The notes: generated by a model from the sequence alone, not told the origin. A DNA stretch of 64,000 nt from Calocera cornea HHB12733 (GCA_001632435.1 KV424042.1:33376-97375); one strand, 5' to 3'; shown: positions 10,083 through 22,458, counted from the first letter of the stretch. Numbers and translations are program-made.

Positions 10083-11050
10083 GCGTGTCTGGCTGGTGGA
10101 TGCTGTCGGGGCCGGGCCGTCGTTGTGGGCGTGCTTATTAGCCGCCGGGTGATGATGTTAATATAATGCGGTGGTGGTGGGTGGGAAGTAAGTAGCAAGC
10201 CGGTGTACGGTTGTATCGCCGTCTGATGGGCGGGCGGGCCTGTGTCTCACCATGGCCTGCGGGACGCGGCACCACCCGCTGGCCAATCACCGGCGTGGAC
10301 GCGTGCCTGCGACGGCCAGGGCTCAGCCACCCACCCGCACCAGGTGACGTCGTCACCGCTGAACGTGTACTGCGTTGCTCATTGTTGTGACGGGCACGTT
10401 CGATACGTCCGGGACGCGACTTGCGGCCAGCACACCCGATACACCACTCGTACACGTAGACATGGTGTAATGAGGTCTGGGGCGCTGCAGTCGGGCTTAG
10501 ACAAATGCAGACAGACCACTCTGCCGTAGTGAGGGGTAGGCTGAACCAATTTGAGCATTGCAGACCCATGCCAGCTAAGCAGTCGCCGGCTCGTGCGAGT
10601 AGCCACAATCAAGTAGACCCCATAGAGAGACGGTTCAGAGCAAAGCAGGCCAGATGATGGTCAGCGAGAGAGGGGCGGCGATGCGGTCAGAGCCTGCAAA
10701 TTTTACGCCGTGTCGGACCATCCCGAAGCGGCAACGTGTTTACATGTGTATTGTCTGTGACTCGAGAGAGTAATGCGGGGTAGGCCTGCGGCGGCGCCCC
10801 TTACACGGAGCTTCTCAATGGGATAGGCCCATGCTGGCAACTACCGTAGTGCCGAAGCACTCGAAGCATATATCTGCGTTCTGAGAACGATCCGTTCTGG
10901 ATTTGCCTATCACGGACATGGATCACCGATGCATGAGCCCGGCAGGGGTCATGGCTAGAAGGGCCGAGTCGAGCCTCGCCGGACACATATGCAGACTGTC
11001 GGGGACTATTCCCAGGTAATGCTATACGATTTTGTGTCTGGAAGCGTAAT
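10083..11050. other. Intergenic, 970 bp
   Basis: Promoter of MAF1 at the left and 3' flank of SDHC at the right. Frames in it lack splice-consistent or family-like coding character, and I found no tRNA B-box. Confidence 0.55.
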
Positions 11051-11864
11051 TTACATGAAGAGAGCCGCAGTGCCGAGGAGCGCAGTGAGACCGAGCACAG
11101 TGTAGCCGGTCGTGTAGGCACCCTTAACGCTGAGGACTGAGCGACGCCAGTCAGGACCCGAGCAAAGTGATTAGGTGTGTGCACTCACAGTAGCCCGTGT
11201 CCCACACAAGATGGCGCACACCGTTGAAGCAGTGGAACATGAAGGGATAGGCGAAGATCGCCTTGGCGGAGAACTTGAACCACTCGGGTAGAGAGTGGAC
11301 GAACTCGACAAGCGTGGCGGAGTCCAGCGGGATGCCAATAACGGGGGAGGCCAGGTAGCCGATGGCGAAGGTGTACAGGGCTGTACAGCGTAGATGAAAG
11401 CATGGTCAGCGGCCGCGTTCGGTCGTTCTGCTGATCTGACGGCACTCACCGACGGAGAGGCCGATACCGGTACCACGGTGCGCAATAGAGGCGACCCATG
11501 TAAGCTGCGGCTGGTAGATGGTGAAATGGGGGCTCGACGGCCGCTTCAGCCGTTGCGCGTTGGTGATGCCACTTTCGGCGGATGCGGGCATGGACTGGAC
11601 TTGGACGCTCCTGTATGCGCCGACAACGCGTTAGCGTTGCGTTCAAAGAACGACAGCGGAATGTCACAAACCTCGTCAGCATAGGGGAAGCACGCAGAGC
11701 CAGGACAGGCAGCCTAGAGCGGGCCAGAGAAGGCGGAGCGACTGCAGAGTGGTTGACAGTCGTCAGTATCTCTTGCTGTTGGGCCTGTGAGCAATGTACG
11801 CACTGTGCGTCCTCGTCGCGCCCCTCAGCGCCGCACGCATGCCCACGACTGCCGTAGAGAGCAT
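11051..11864 (-). CDS. SDH3: Succinate dehydrogenase cytochrome b subunit (SDHC/Sdh3)
   Basis: Membrane anchor subunit of mitochondrial complex II; binds heme b and contributes to the ubiquinone site. Exons (descending) 11804-11864, 11672-11741, 11450-11610, 11189-11380 and 11051-11136 give 189 residues with every phase matching. Residues 1-45 are Arg/Ala/Ser-rich without acids, a mitochondrial presequence (MLSTAVVGMRAALRGATRTH). Family signatures follow: QRLKRPSSPHFTIYQPQLTW, SIAHRGTG, and FHCFNGVRHLVWDTG with the heme-ligand His. Three hydrophobic segments fit the family. The Sdh3 residues targeted by carboxamide fungicides lie in this protein. It is transcribed away from the CPSF6-like gene. 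Confidence 0.93.
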
Positions 11865-12581
11865 CCTGTAGTAGTTCTGCTATCTGGGTCTTCACAGCAG
11901 ATAGCAAGGGAGGGGGACGTTGGGGGGCAAAGAGAGCAGGCAGACGGGCGCGCGGGTCCTGCTGCTGGACGACGAGCTGGGCCGTCGGGGCGATACGGAA
12001 GCGCTGTGATTGGTGGGTGTTCCTATGTCCCGCGCTGCCCGAGTGGCGGATCGTGCGGGCGGCACGAAAGCTTGCCCTGAAGAGATCCGTTTGCCTCCGT
12101 TTGCCTCCGTCGATGCGCGACCTGTGGGGAAGGGCCCCGAGGTTTTCGTCAGCGCGCTCATCTCCACAGCTCACCCTTTGTTCTGCTCCCCACACTCTCT
12201 CGCGCCTCGTACTCGTCGTCCTCACCTCTGCTGCCTGTACCTCGATAACCTGTACTTGCCGCTGCCTGTATTTTCGTGTTGTCTGCCCCGGACATCCCGG
12301 TTGGGACGCGTCCAACTCCCTGTAGTCGGATCCCTCAAATTGTGAGAAACGACGCGTCTCCTGTCCTCCTGTCCTGTATCCCCTGTCCCATCCGCATGCA
12401 CATGTTCGCCGTTTAGGCCAGTGCTTGTCATGCCTAGTGACCGGATATAGTGCACTCTCCCCTCACATGTATGCGTATTCTGACTGGCGCAATGCAATGC
12501 TAGGATCAAGTTTAACCTGCTTACCCGTCCTGCTGCGAGCTGAGCGCCTGAGTCCCATCATCCCCATCTCACCAGTTCAGC
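11865..12581. promoter_or_regulatory. Divergent promoter region SDH3 / RRM gene
   Basis: 717 bp separate the two start codons. It contains a short direct repeat of tttgcctccg at about 12090-12112. I see no conserved box that I can name and no coding signal. Confidence 0.5.
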
Positions 12582-14086
12582 ATGGCCGATGAGGACAACT
12601 TCGATATCTACGGCGATGATAACTACGAGAATCTGGGGGAGGTATGTGCGCTTTCGCTCTGACCTGGATTGAGGAGGCTGACGCGTCCCAGGAGGAACAG
12701 TATGATGGGAATCAGTACGCGGATACTGAGAACAATGCAGCAAAAGAGTCAACAGCAAATGCCGACGGAAGCCGCACTATCCCGACCGAGACGACACCTC
12801 AAGAGGCAAACGCAGGCGAAAAGCGGAAGTTGGAGGAGGACGCAAGGCCGATCTACATCAAGGAGGAGGCGGACAACTCGTACAATAACTTCAATAACAA
12901 TGAGCTGGTATGTCGCCGCGGGTATCGACGTTGTCTTGCAGTCGGCTCATGTACGTCTAGCCTGCGAAGCCCTCTGGTAGTCAGGGCTTGCAGGGCATGA
13001 ATATGCAAGGGATGAACTACATGAACCCTGGGCCAGGCTCGTCTGACGCCCTCTACGTTGGGGAGCTGCAGTGGGTCAGTCAGTCGAGTAGTCACAGTAT
13101 GCGTGTCGCTCACACTATGTGCTTAGTGGACAACGGATGAGGATGTGCGTCACGCAATCGCAAAACTCGGTATCCAGATCGATCATAAGAGCATCACTTT
13201 CTCCGAGCACAAAGTCAACGGGAAGAGCAAGGGGTACGAAAGTATTTATGTCCGCCTTGCCTGCTGCCTGAACCATTCCCCAGGATTGCATATATCGAGT
13301 TCGAGAATGCAGACGAAGCTCAGAAAGTGAAGGATTGGTTTGACACCAAGTGAGTTGGCGCTATCTGGGAAGATTCACGTCTCACGCCGGTACAGTGACT
13401 TCCAAGGCCACCGGGCGAACGTCACCATCACCAGCTCAGCCCATGGGAACCCATTCCGTACTTTGCCCAAGCGTATGTGGATGTGCGACCATTTTTGCAT
13501 TCGTGCTTATGTTGTTCTAGCCGAACCTGCACGCGACGGTCCCAAAGGACCCATGCGCGGAGGCATGCATGGAAACCGGGGAGGTGCCCAGGGCAATGGT
13601 GCGAACGCAAACCCGATGGGCATGAACAACAACATGGGTCGTGGCGGTGGCGGCGGAATGGGCGCTCCCAACGCCATGGGTGGTGGCTACAACAACTTCG
13701 GCCGTGGAGGGGGCGCTCCCAACGCAGCCTTTTTCGGTGGTCCCCAGATGAACCCGATGATGGGCATGAATCCGCAGATGATGCAGCAGATGATGCAGCG
13801 CATGGCCGCCGGCATGGGTGCCATGCCAGGTATGCCCGCTATGGGTATGGCGGGGATGGGTGCCATGGGCGGTATGGGGGGTATGGGCAACATGGGCGCC
13901 GGTATGGGTGGTCGGGGTGGGATGAATCGTGGCATGGGCCGAGGGGGCATGGGCGGTGGCATGGGTGGCCGTGGAGGCGGAAACTTCATGGCCGGCGGCT
14001 CTTCGTTCAGTAACGGCACCCAAAACGGCACCCAGAACAGTGACGATGGTCCAAGGAAGCGGTCACGTATGGATGATGGTTATTGA
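12582..14086 (+). CDS. CPSF6-like (CFIm68-type) RRM protein
   Basis: Exons 12582-12641, 12692-12907, 12994-13074, 13127-13233, 13284-13349, 13396-13472 and 13521-14086 give 390 residues. An acidic N-terminus ([17 protein letters not shown]) is followed at about residues 105-195 by one RRM whose RNP2 strand and helix read [19 protein letters not shown], then [18 protein letters not shown]. The WWTTDEDV stretch is the hallmark of metazoan CPSF6/CPSF7, the large subunits of cleavage factor I for pre-mRNA 3'-end formation. The C-terminal 190 residues are Met/Gly-rich with RGG-like elements and end in a basic KRSRMDDGY, unlike the RS domain of animal CPSF6. Orthology is likely but not certain. Intron 12908-12993 (86 nt) could hide a 9-nt exon, but the pieces would be shorter than local introns. 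Confidence 0.8.
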
Positions 14087-14283
14087 GCATGATGGGGTGT
14101 CGTGCTGAGGGACAGGAGCGGTGGTTTTCGTTCGCAGTGTACATTACCTTCGCCGTTGCATGTGCAGCTGACCGTCCGCTTCACATATAAGCTATGATCA
14201 GCATTAAACCTATGATCCAATTGAGTGAAGGGTATTGAACAGTGCAGTAAGCTACAATGCATATATGCGATAAATGAGAAACA

Positions 14284-16826
14284 TTAGAACTTGATCTCCA
14301 CCAGAATGTTCACAACCATGATGACAACATAGCCCACAATCAACCCTATGCCCCACTTCCTCGTCAACCAGTAGTCATTTAATGGCACAATGATCAGTGT
14401 TGCGAGCAGAATCACAAGCAAGCCGATGGCGCTGACGATGAGCGTCGACGAGAAGACAATCTCGTAGCCCTTCGACTCGCTTTCGCCTGCCACAACTGTT
14501 CCCGCGATGCCGAGGCCGATCAAGATGTTCAGCATTGGTCCGGCGTAACATGCTGCGATACCCATGAGAGGACTACCCATCGAAGCCACCGTGAGGTTGG
14601 CGACAAGGTCTGCCAGCGAGTTGCCCATGGCGAAGATCGTGAGTCCGATGATGGCGTCTGATAGACCAAAAATGAGGCCCAATGTCTGCTCGACAGTCAG
14701 TATCTTTGCAAATAGGGAGTGTACGAGCGCTCACCTGAAGCACACGAACGACTTCATCCGCAATCGCCATGATCCACACCATTGCAACACCAAAGCCGAG
14801 GAAACAGCGCAACAGCTTGAAAGCAGGGTGCTTTCCCGTTCCTCCGTAGCGAAGCACCACTCCGCCCAGTACGAGCCCCGCCAACCCACATGCCAACATC
14901 ATCCACATGAAGTACTTGTTCGACCCTGTTGGCATGTTAGATGGAAACCATGGTACCACAGACTGTATGCGCACCAAAGATCACCAGTAAGACCCATAAT
15001 GGTCCCAATATACATTGTACAGCCATGAGCCACTTGTAGTAGGGCGTCTCGTCGAGAGCCTCTTCATCCTCCTCCTCTACTGCGTCCAGTCTTTCCTCCC
15101 CCACATCCTCTCGTGGACGCATGACGTAGACAGGCAAAGTAAGCGTCAGCAGCAGTACTGCTGGCGCTGAAATGACGGAAAGTATTCGGCCGGACCAGGC
15201 TTTCTCGCGAAGTGACACCAGGGTGGGGAAGAGAGTGCTCCAAACCGAATAAAGGACACTGAAGACGATCGACCTTCTCGTAGGCTTCTCGTCTGCGGGT
15301 ATCACCAATGGACTCTCTGTATCAGTGCTCTCTTCTGCATTGCTATAGTCAGGCGGAATGACATGAATACTTGGTGCAGAGGTCGTTGGGACAGATGCGA
15401 CGATCTCTCCGGGGGACGAGGTCTTGACCAGCGGGTACCCAACGTACCGTGCCTCGAATGGGTCCGGCCTCTCCGAAGAGCCAATGGACATAGGCGAGGC
15501 GGATTGCAGAGCGATCTGGCCAGATCCGCGTCGGTTCGGTACGGTATGATAGTGGCCAGCAGCTGGCGGCTCAAAGATCGTCTCGTCATACGCTGGTCCG
15601 CCAAATGCCGCCGACTCGCGCTGGAGGGACTGTACTACGTTGCGGAATTCGACTGCACCCAGCAGGGAGAAGGATGGGAGGTTCCGACGATGCCGGGGCG
15701 TGCTGGTCGGCTGGGCGCTGTGAGGGTAAGCAAGGCCATTGATGTTCAGATTGGTCTGCAGGCGAGCTAGCTCCCGAGATCCGCCACCGTTGGGAACGAC
15801 GAGGAGACTGTCCGATGGAGAGGCTGACGGCGAGGGAGAGGATGCGCGTCGGATCGCGCTGTGGGACAAGGTCGATCCGAGGAGTTCTGCGTTAGGTGGT
15901 GCGGACAAGGCGCGAATCACTCGGGGACCGTTGTTTGTGCCTAAGGTTGGTGGCCTCGGTGTGGGAGGGGAATAGTCGGATCCGTCATCAGAGTAGGGAG
16001 TTTCGACTCGAGGAAATGGCACCCCACTGTCTTCATCCAAGTATGGCTCGATCGACCCGACGAAGTCATCCCCTCTGAACGCTTGGATGTTCCTCAGTCG
16101 CTCTCTCCGCTTGTCCGTGTACGTCTGCACCACCACGGTGCCTACATACGACGCATACACGACAATGAGCAACCCTGCCTCCCATGCCATGAAAATCCCA
16201 TCACTGAGGAAACCGAGAAGCGCGGTGACCGAGACGGCGTAGAAGATCACGTCGCGTAGGAAAGGGCCCCGTTGCACTCGAAAGGGCTTGATCATGCACA
16301 TCGAGCCGGCCACCACGGAGACAATAAACGTTCCAGCTCCCAGGAGCTCCCCAACAGCTAAGCTGCCCGAGTCGGTCCGCATTGCTGAAAAGGTGCTGAA
16401 CAGGTCGGGGCTTCCATTACCGAAGGCGAGGAAGGTAACCCCCGCGACGTTCTCATCCAGTCCGAGCATGGTTGCGATTGTAGATAGATTTGGGCAGAAG
16501 AAGTCGGAGGCGGATATCGAGATGAATGAAAAGAGGAAAAGTAGCCAAGCCACGAGTGCGATGACGACGAGCCATCGAATTGACGATGCTGCGCAGAAGT
16601 AGATTTGCAGATATGGGATGGATAGGATGGAGTCGGCGGGTGTGCAGTGCTCGTGTGCGTAGGCGCACTGATCTTCTCTGGGAACGCTGAATGGTTCGCA
16701 TACGTCTTCATCTTGGAGTATGCTGAAGCGGTTCGACCGATGGTTGCTCCTCAGTTGGAAGAAGGCGAATGCGAAGCAAGCGAGCAGTGCCCAGGCACCC
16801 AGCTGGACAGCGATGGGTCGGCGCAT
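14284..16826 (-). CDS. Cation/Ca2+ exchanger (CaCA superfamily, CCX/NCKX-like)
   Basis: Exons (descending) 14975-16826, 14735-14925 and 14284-14685 give 814 residues. It has an N-terminal membrane anchor, a first hydrophobic bundle with the alpha-1 repeat GVTFLAFGNGSPDLFSTF, a cytosolic loop of about 300 Ser/Pro-rich residues, and a second bundle with the alpha-2 repeat GLTIFAMGNSLADLVANL. The acidic residues in GNGSPD and GNSLAD are those that coordinate the cation. The organisation matches fungal vacuolar/ER exchangers such as yeast YDL206W and plant CCX proteins. A Cys-containing lumenal segment (DEDVCEPFSVP, HCTPADSIL) follows the first helix. Probable role: Ca2+ or Na+/K+ export into an organelle; ion specificity cannot be read from the sequence. 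Confidence 0.88.
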
Positions 16827-17196
16827 TGCATCTCGGGAATGTGCCGTGTTGGGATATCGATGAAATGCTGGAACAGCAATGCCCGGGCGTGATATGTTGC
16901 TATGACGCTGCCTCGAGGTGGTGATGTGAAATCAAGATAGGAATATGTCGATGAGCTGTCTGGCGAGTGCCGAGTCGTCGTCGACGTGTTACAATTGCGA
17001 TCATCGCTGAACCCTTGTGGCGTCGGGTTCGGGCATCTGATTACCGCTATGAAACAATTATAACATTAACCGGGTTACACTCCACTTCTTTATACAGTAG
17101 TACTCCATACACGTGATAGTGATCGCTTTGGGACCACCATGCTTGAAAGGCTGATGGTGGTTGTACCGAGAGGGTCGCTTCGCAACCTCTGCGCCC
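16827..17196. other. Intergenic, 370 bp
   Basis: Promoter of the exchanger and 3' flank of pseudo-RNase III gene A; nothing else seen. Confidence 0.55.
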
Positions 17197-17750
17197 TCAT
17201 TCCTCAACCTTGACCGGCCCGGGCAGTTGCAGATTGGCGTCTGCGTCAAGAATCTGCCGCACGAAGGCGCAAACTTGGGTCCACCCAAACTCCCTCTCCT
17301 CTCCATCTTCGTCCTGGGCCAATCGCAGGGCGCCAATATATGCGTAGAAAACTTGACATTGCGCTGCAACACTCTTGCTCACGGTCGTCTTATTTGCCGC
17401 GCACTGTAGCTGGTTTGGTAACCCATAGAGACTGGACCACTTCGAGACGACCTTCTTGTCGACACGTGCAGAGCGCTGAATCTATTCACCTCTACCATTA
17501 GTAGAGATTTCTAACGAGTGCCGACATTACTCACAGTAATCTCTCCGCTTGTGGCGTTGGGCCTGGTATCCATGAGCCACTCCGTGACGATGAGGGGAAG
17601 GACGACCGCGCCAAGGTTGGCGAGTCGTTCGTTGTTATCCCCCATGCCGGAGTGACGGAAAACCCGCGCCCTTACATCATTTTCCAGCATAGGAAGACTC
17701 GGCAGATGAGACAGTTTGGTGCCATCTTCGTGGTTGATCTCGGTGGCCAT
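17197..17750 (-). CDS. RNase III-fold protein lacking the catalytic motif, copy A
   Basis: Exons 17535-17750 and 17197-17481 give 166 residues. The order of elements is that of an RNase III domain: RVFRHSGMGDNNERLANLGA, then PNATSGEITIQRSARVDKKV, KWSSLYGLPNQLQ, and QVFYAYIGALRLAQDEDG. The signature helix should read ERLEFLGDAVL; here it is ERLANLGAVVL, so the second Glu and the Asp are lost, and the later Glu of the FEAYIGA motif is Tyr. The protein is therefore predicted to bind or dimerise rather than cleave. Similar pseudo-RNase III folds occur in mitochondrial ribosomal proteins such as mL57, but no presequence is evident. A paralogue lies at 18535-18999 on the same strand with the same intron position. 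Confidence 0.72.
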
Positions 17751-18534
17751 GATGTTGGATGCTCGTAACAGCGGTAGCGAGGCGGATGTATGCGGTTTGT
17801 GTATGCTTGACTCGAGGTCCGAGGTCCGGGGTTTTATGAGGAATGACTGACTCTATTGTTACGCAGTCACAACCGGTGCGATATCCCAGTGTGATTCATC
17901 CAAGAGTCCTAGAATATTCTCCGGGAGTTGAAACCAAGATCCGGGAGCATGAATGCTCTGAGCGCCTCTATCGCCAGTAAATCCGTCGAATCCGATCGGC
18001 GGTCGATCGCAGTGTCCCGGATTAGGAGAAATTGCCTGATTGGGAGTAGACAAACCGAGACCGCCAGCATGCGATAGCTTCGGAAGCGCAGAGTCGATCA
18101 AGGAGAAGCACACATGCATGCATATGCCGGAGTCTCCGAATGTAAGGCATCATCAAAAGCAACGCACAGATATGCCACCAAAGAGCACACTCCAGCTGCT
18201 GACGGGATGCGATAGAACACTTTGAATTAAGAACATCGCGACCGGCTTCGTGGCCAGCCGGAATTGAAGACTCAGAACTAGAAGAGAAGAAAGAGACAGA
18301 AAGGCAGGTCGTAGGAAACACATACCGAACACTGCACATGGCGTTAGGGAATGTGGGTGGATACAGCAATGCTGACTCTTAACATCGAGCTGCGCTTGAG
18401 GCACAGCAGGACGTGAAAAGGAGCAGTGAAGGATGCTCCCACATTCGCTGCCGTCATGAACGGAGCCCCGGTGCATGTCACCTGCGAAGTGTCAGTTCTT
18501 GGAATTTCGGTCAGGACGTTCGAAATAGCCGTAC
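17751..18534. other. Spacer between pseudo-RNase III paralogues
   Basis: Promoter of copy A and 3' flank of copy B. I looked for a further exon of copy B here and found none that keeps frame. Confidence 0.5.
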
Positions 18535-18999
18535 CTACTGCTGTGCCTTCAGATCCCACAGAGCGAAGAGCCAGTTTTTCACGAGCGAAAAGTCGAACTC
18601 AGACTGTATGAACACCGCCGCAACATACGCTTCAAACAGCGTGGCTTGCGCGGAGGTCGTCTTCCTGACTTGGTCAACATTCTCGCGCGCCTGAAGATCC
18701 CTTGGCAGATCGTAGTGCAACGCATAGGACGAGACTGCATCTTTGTTGACCAATTTGCTGCGCTCAGTCTACAGCCGTTTCAAGCATACACCGCAAAATA
18801 ACTGGAATGGGCATACCGTGACTTCCCCCGTGGCGCTGTGAGGGAACTGGTACAGCTTGTAGACCGTGGCCATGGCCACGAGCAGTGCCGCTCCCAGAAG
18901 CGCGAGGCGGGTATTGTCGTTGGGCAGTCCCTTGTGACTGAAGACTTTCTGGCGCCTGGTAGCATCCATGATGGGCGGCAGGGGGACATCCGTAGACAT
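18535..18999 (-). CDS. RNase III-fold protein lacking the catalytic motif, copy B
   Basis: Exons 18817-18999 and 18535-18768 give 138 residues. It aligns with copy A: KVFSHKGLPNDNTRLALLGA, HSATGEVT at the intron, RSKLVNKDAVSSYALHYDLP, and ATLFEAYVAAVF. The catalytic helix is degenerate (TRLALLGAALL for ERLEFLGDAVL), although the late Glu in FEAYVAA remains. The domain is complete but short, with no dsRNA-binding domain. The intron interrupts both paralogues directly after GEIT/GEVT in phase 0, which shows a tandem duplication. An upstream in-frame ATG exists, but 18999 gives the N-terminus most like copy A. Confidence 0.68.
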
Positions 19000-19568
19000 G
19001 TTCTTGAGCGCAAGGTTGAGAGCGTCAGAGGTGCAGTAGCGTAAAGGGGCAAGCAAAGCGTAAGGCACTGACAGTCCCGGATTGCAGCCCTTTATGCAGT
19101 TCCCGGTGATCGACAAGGGCCGAAGTTGAAGCGAGCATGAGGCCTGGGCGTGGTCCTAATGGGTGACACCTTCCAGATTGCCAGCAATCAATACCGAATC
19201 CAGGGTGGTGCATTGATTGACATTTCCGAAATCCGGGACAGGTGCTGACCCACCACGTTTTGATTATCGCGAAAAGCCAAGGTTCTTAATGGAGCAGTAT
19301 CCCGTATCTCGCGGGAAGAAGTTTGAACCACGCCGTCTTTCATCCGTGTCAAATACGGGGAAGTTCATAAAGTGAAGGAAGAATGAAAAGAAAGATGTTG
19401 TGCAGTGAATGAGCCTCAGTGGGGAGCGCCGGCCGCCGCCTCTGCCGCCGTGCCAGCGGAGGCAGTCGCGACGCGTTCCTGACACGCCAAAGACGCGGCC
19501 GACAATCATTGTCGACAATCGGCATCGCTCACGCTCAACTTCTCTCGTGGGACAGGTGTCCATAAGAC
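19000..19568. promoter_or_regulatory. Divergent promoter region, pseudo-RNase III B / APC6
   Basis: About 570 bp between divergent start codons; no repeat or named motif recognised. Confidence 0.5.
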
Positions 19569-22394
19569 ATGGCTGCGAATCTGCGCACGCCAACTGGGCC
19601 ATCGGTGCCATACACACTCGCTCCAGTTCCAGGATTACCCGATCTGGAATCGACTTCCTTCGCCTCGTCGTTCTCTCTCGGCCCCAACTCTTTGGTCAAG
19701 TCGCTTGTCACTGGCCGTCCATCTCTGTCTCATCCTTTGTCCATCGATCCGAATGCGTCCCTTCTTCATGCGAGCCCAGTACAGAGTCTTGCCCAGCGGA
19801 TGGTGCGGAAGCGAGAGTTTGCCCTTCATCGGGCTGCGCTGGTCGGAACGTCGACCCCGCTAAACCAGACAATCGAACTGCCTGCCGCGGGCAAAGAGGA
19901 CGAGAGCGTAGAGGAGCATCAGGACAGGGAATCGACAGAAGAGGGGTGGACGGCGGTGGACAGGATGCGGCTCTGGAGACACGATGCGATGACGCAGCAC
20001 CTGTACGAGAGCTCCGTTTATTGGGGAGACAAGGTGCTCAGCTGGTCCCGTTAGTGCAGCCGCCCTTCCATCATCTCATTATAGCTAATCTCGTCTTTGA
20101 ATACTATCAGATGACCCGAACGATGCATTTTGGCTTGCACAAGCGCACTTCCTGAACCACGAGTACTCTCGAGCGGAGACACTGCTATTAAAGGAGTTCG
20201 CTCTGCCCGCCAAGACAGCCCCATCCCTGAAGGGCAAAGAGAGGGAGGATATGAACGGCTACCTCACAGAGCCTATTGGAGGAGGGAAGATTCAGACTTC
20301 TGGTCAGCAGGGCACAAGGCTAGTAGATCTCAGCATTGGCTGTCGGTATCTGGCGGCCCAATGTCAGGTGTGTATCGTGACGACGTCATACCGCATATAC
20401 GCTGAGATATTGTCAGGTCAAATTGGGAAAATGGGCTGACGCACTGGAGTTGCTCGGCGAGACGAACCCTTTCGCTCAGACGGGTGCGTGCGATGGACAT
20501 AGATCAGCCTTCCCATTTTCTGACCAGATTTCAGGGCAGTCCGGACCTCTGATACCAAATCGAGACGGAGGATTCAAGGTGAGTCAAACGAATCCATCTC
20601 GTGACCTTCGCTCACGGCAACACAGGTTGAGGCTTCCATGTGTCATTTACGAGGCCTGCTATTGCTACGAGTTAATCGTGCGGATCGAGCGAAGCAATGC
20701 TTCATGGAGGCGTTGGCACTGGACGTCAAGTGTTATGACGCACTAGAGCAACTTGTGGCAGGCGAAATGATGACTGTTGACGAAGGCATGTCAACTCACC
20801 CGTGCATATAACTCGCATTCTGACCCCCTGTCAAGAGTGGGAATTCGTCCAAGGGCTAGCATACAAAGAGCAGACACCAGAAGATGCCGAATTTGTGAGG
20901 CTGATGTATATGCAGCGGCTGAAGAAGGTCAGTTGGCATAACTCCTTCCTAAAATGCCTCTGATTGGTTCTTCTAGTATAAACACGTGGACGAGATGGCG
21001 GAAGCCCGAAGACGACTTGAACAGCAGTATGATCTGGGCGGAAACAGCGACGTTCTGTTTGGTCTCGCGGATACCCTTTACAACCAGAATCGCTGGGCAG
21101 ACTGCTTTGTGATCACATCACAGTAGGTGCTGCATGATGTCCTTCTCGTCGCTTCTAACTTTCGTGGCAGGATTTTGAACCAAGTCAACATCCATACCGC
21201 CACATTACCGCTCCACCTGGCGTGCATGCATCACCTCCCGCACATGCACAGTCGACTCTTCTTGCTTGCCCATGAGCTTGTCGAACGAGAACCGAACTCT
21301 GCTATCAGCTGGTATGCGGTAGGTGTCTGGTATCTAACCCAAAAGAAATACGGAGAGGGGAGGAAATATTTCAGGTTTGCCTGACCGATATCTTTAGTTG
21401 TGTCCTTGCTGACGACCATAAAGCAAAGCCTCCATTATGGAGCCTCGGTTCGGGCCGGCTTGGATAAGCTTTGGTCACACTTTTGCGCTGGAAGGCGAGC
21501 ATGACCAAGCTGTCACGGCGTATTCGACCGCCTCTCGCTTGTTCCAAGGGTGAGGTTGACTTCCAAACCAGCGCGGAGGAAGCAGCTGACGAAAGCCAGA
21601 TCTCATTTGCCACTGTTGTTCATCGGCATGCAGCATCTGCAAGTGTTCAACTTAACGTTGGCGAGGGAGCATCTCGCTGCGGCAATGAAAATGTGCAGCT
21701 CAGATCCTCTCGTCTATAATGAGCTCGGTGTTCTTGAGTACTACAATGAACGGTGCGCAGGCATGACCCATACAGTAGGTAAGAGCAACAGTCTAATTTT
21801 CCAGTAGATATGGCGACGCTGTACATTATCTCGAGCGAGCACTCGAATTAGCCGATAAAACGCAGAGCTCTCAAAACATCTGGATAAAGACGCGATATAA
21901 CTTGGCTCAAGCCTATCGAAGGCTGGGTCGCCTCGACGATGCCAAGACGAACTTCCAAAAAGTCCTCGATCTGCAGCCAAGAAACGCGTCGGCGATGACT
22001 TCTCTTGGTATGGTGCAGCATCTCCTAGGCGAGGTGGACGATGCCATCATGTCGTATCACGAGGTGAGCCGTTCCTTGTTGGTTTCTCACACCCTGCTCA
22101 CGCATAACACAGGCTCTGAGCATTCGACCGGCCGACAATGACACGATCACACTCCTCAACCTTGCACTTGAGGATTCAGCCGATTCGGGATCCCTTGGGT
22201 TCAAAGGGATAGCGCACAGCGAGGAGGCGTGGCGTGCCAATGTTCTTCGAGAGCAGAAGCAGCAGGATCAGATCCGCAAACTTGCGAAGGTGCGCGGAGA
22301 CACGACCAGGGAGACGTCAAGTATTTCGCTTGTCTCAGTATCCGCGATAGCTGGAGTGTCAGGTATGTCATTAGATGACATGGATATCGCATAA
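19569..22394 (+). CDS. CDC16: Anaphase-promoting complex subunit APC6/Cdc16
   Basis: TPR scaffold subunit of the APC/C ubiquitin ligase that drives metaphase exit. About twelve exons; the first is 19569-20049 (donor GTTAGT) and the last ends at 22394. After a Ser-rich N-terminus the typical Apc6 order follows: MRLWRHDAMTQHLYESSVYW, DPNDAFWLAQAHFLNHEYSR, CRYLAAQCQ..LGKWADALELL, then repeated TPR helices such as AISWYAVGVWYLTQKKYGEG, FGPAWISFGHTFALEGEHDQ, DPLVYNELGVLEYYNE and VHYLERALELADKTQ. The short C-terminus ends LDDMDIA. The TPR array covers most of residues 120-650, as in other Apc6 proteins. The individual junctions were checked by TPR continuity rather than one by one for phase. Confidence 0.9.
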
Positions 22395-22458
22395 CTAGCA
22401 TGGATGGATGTATAATACATATGCGGTGTCTCTTCTCTGTCCTAACCCCCACTCTGCG

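Noticed and set aside
12908..12993. 9-nt microexon inside the CPSF6-like gene
   Set aside because: It would leave introns of 34 and 43 nt, shorter than any confident intron in the window; a single 86-nt intron is simpler.
18344..18559. Third exon for pseudo-RNase III copy B
   Set aside because: Joining through the GTAGGT or GTACGG donors gives an immediate stop in the required frame.
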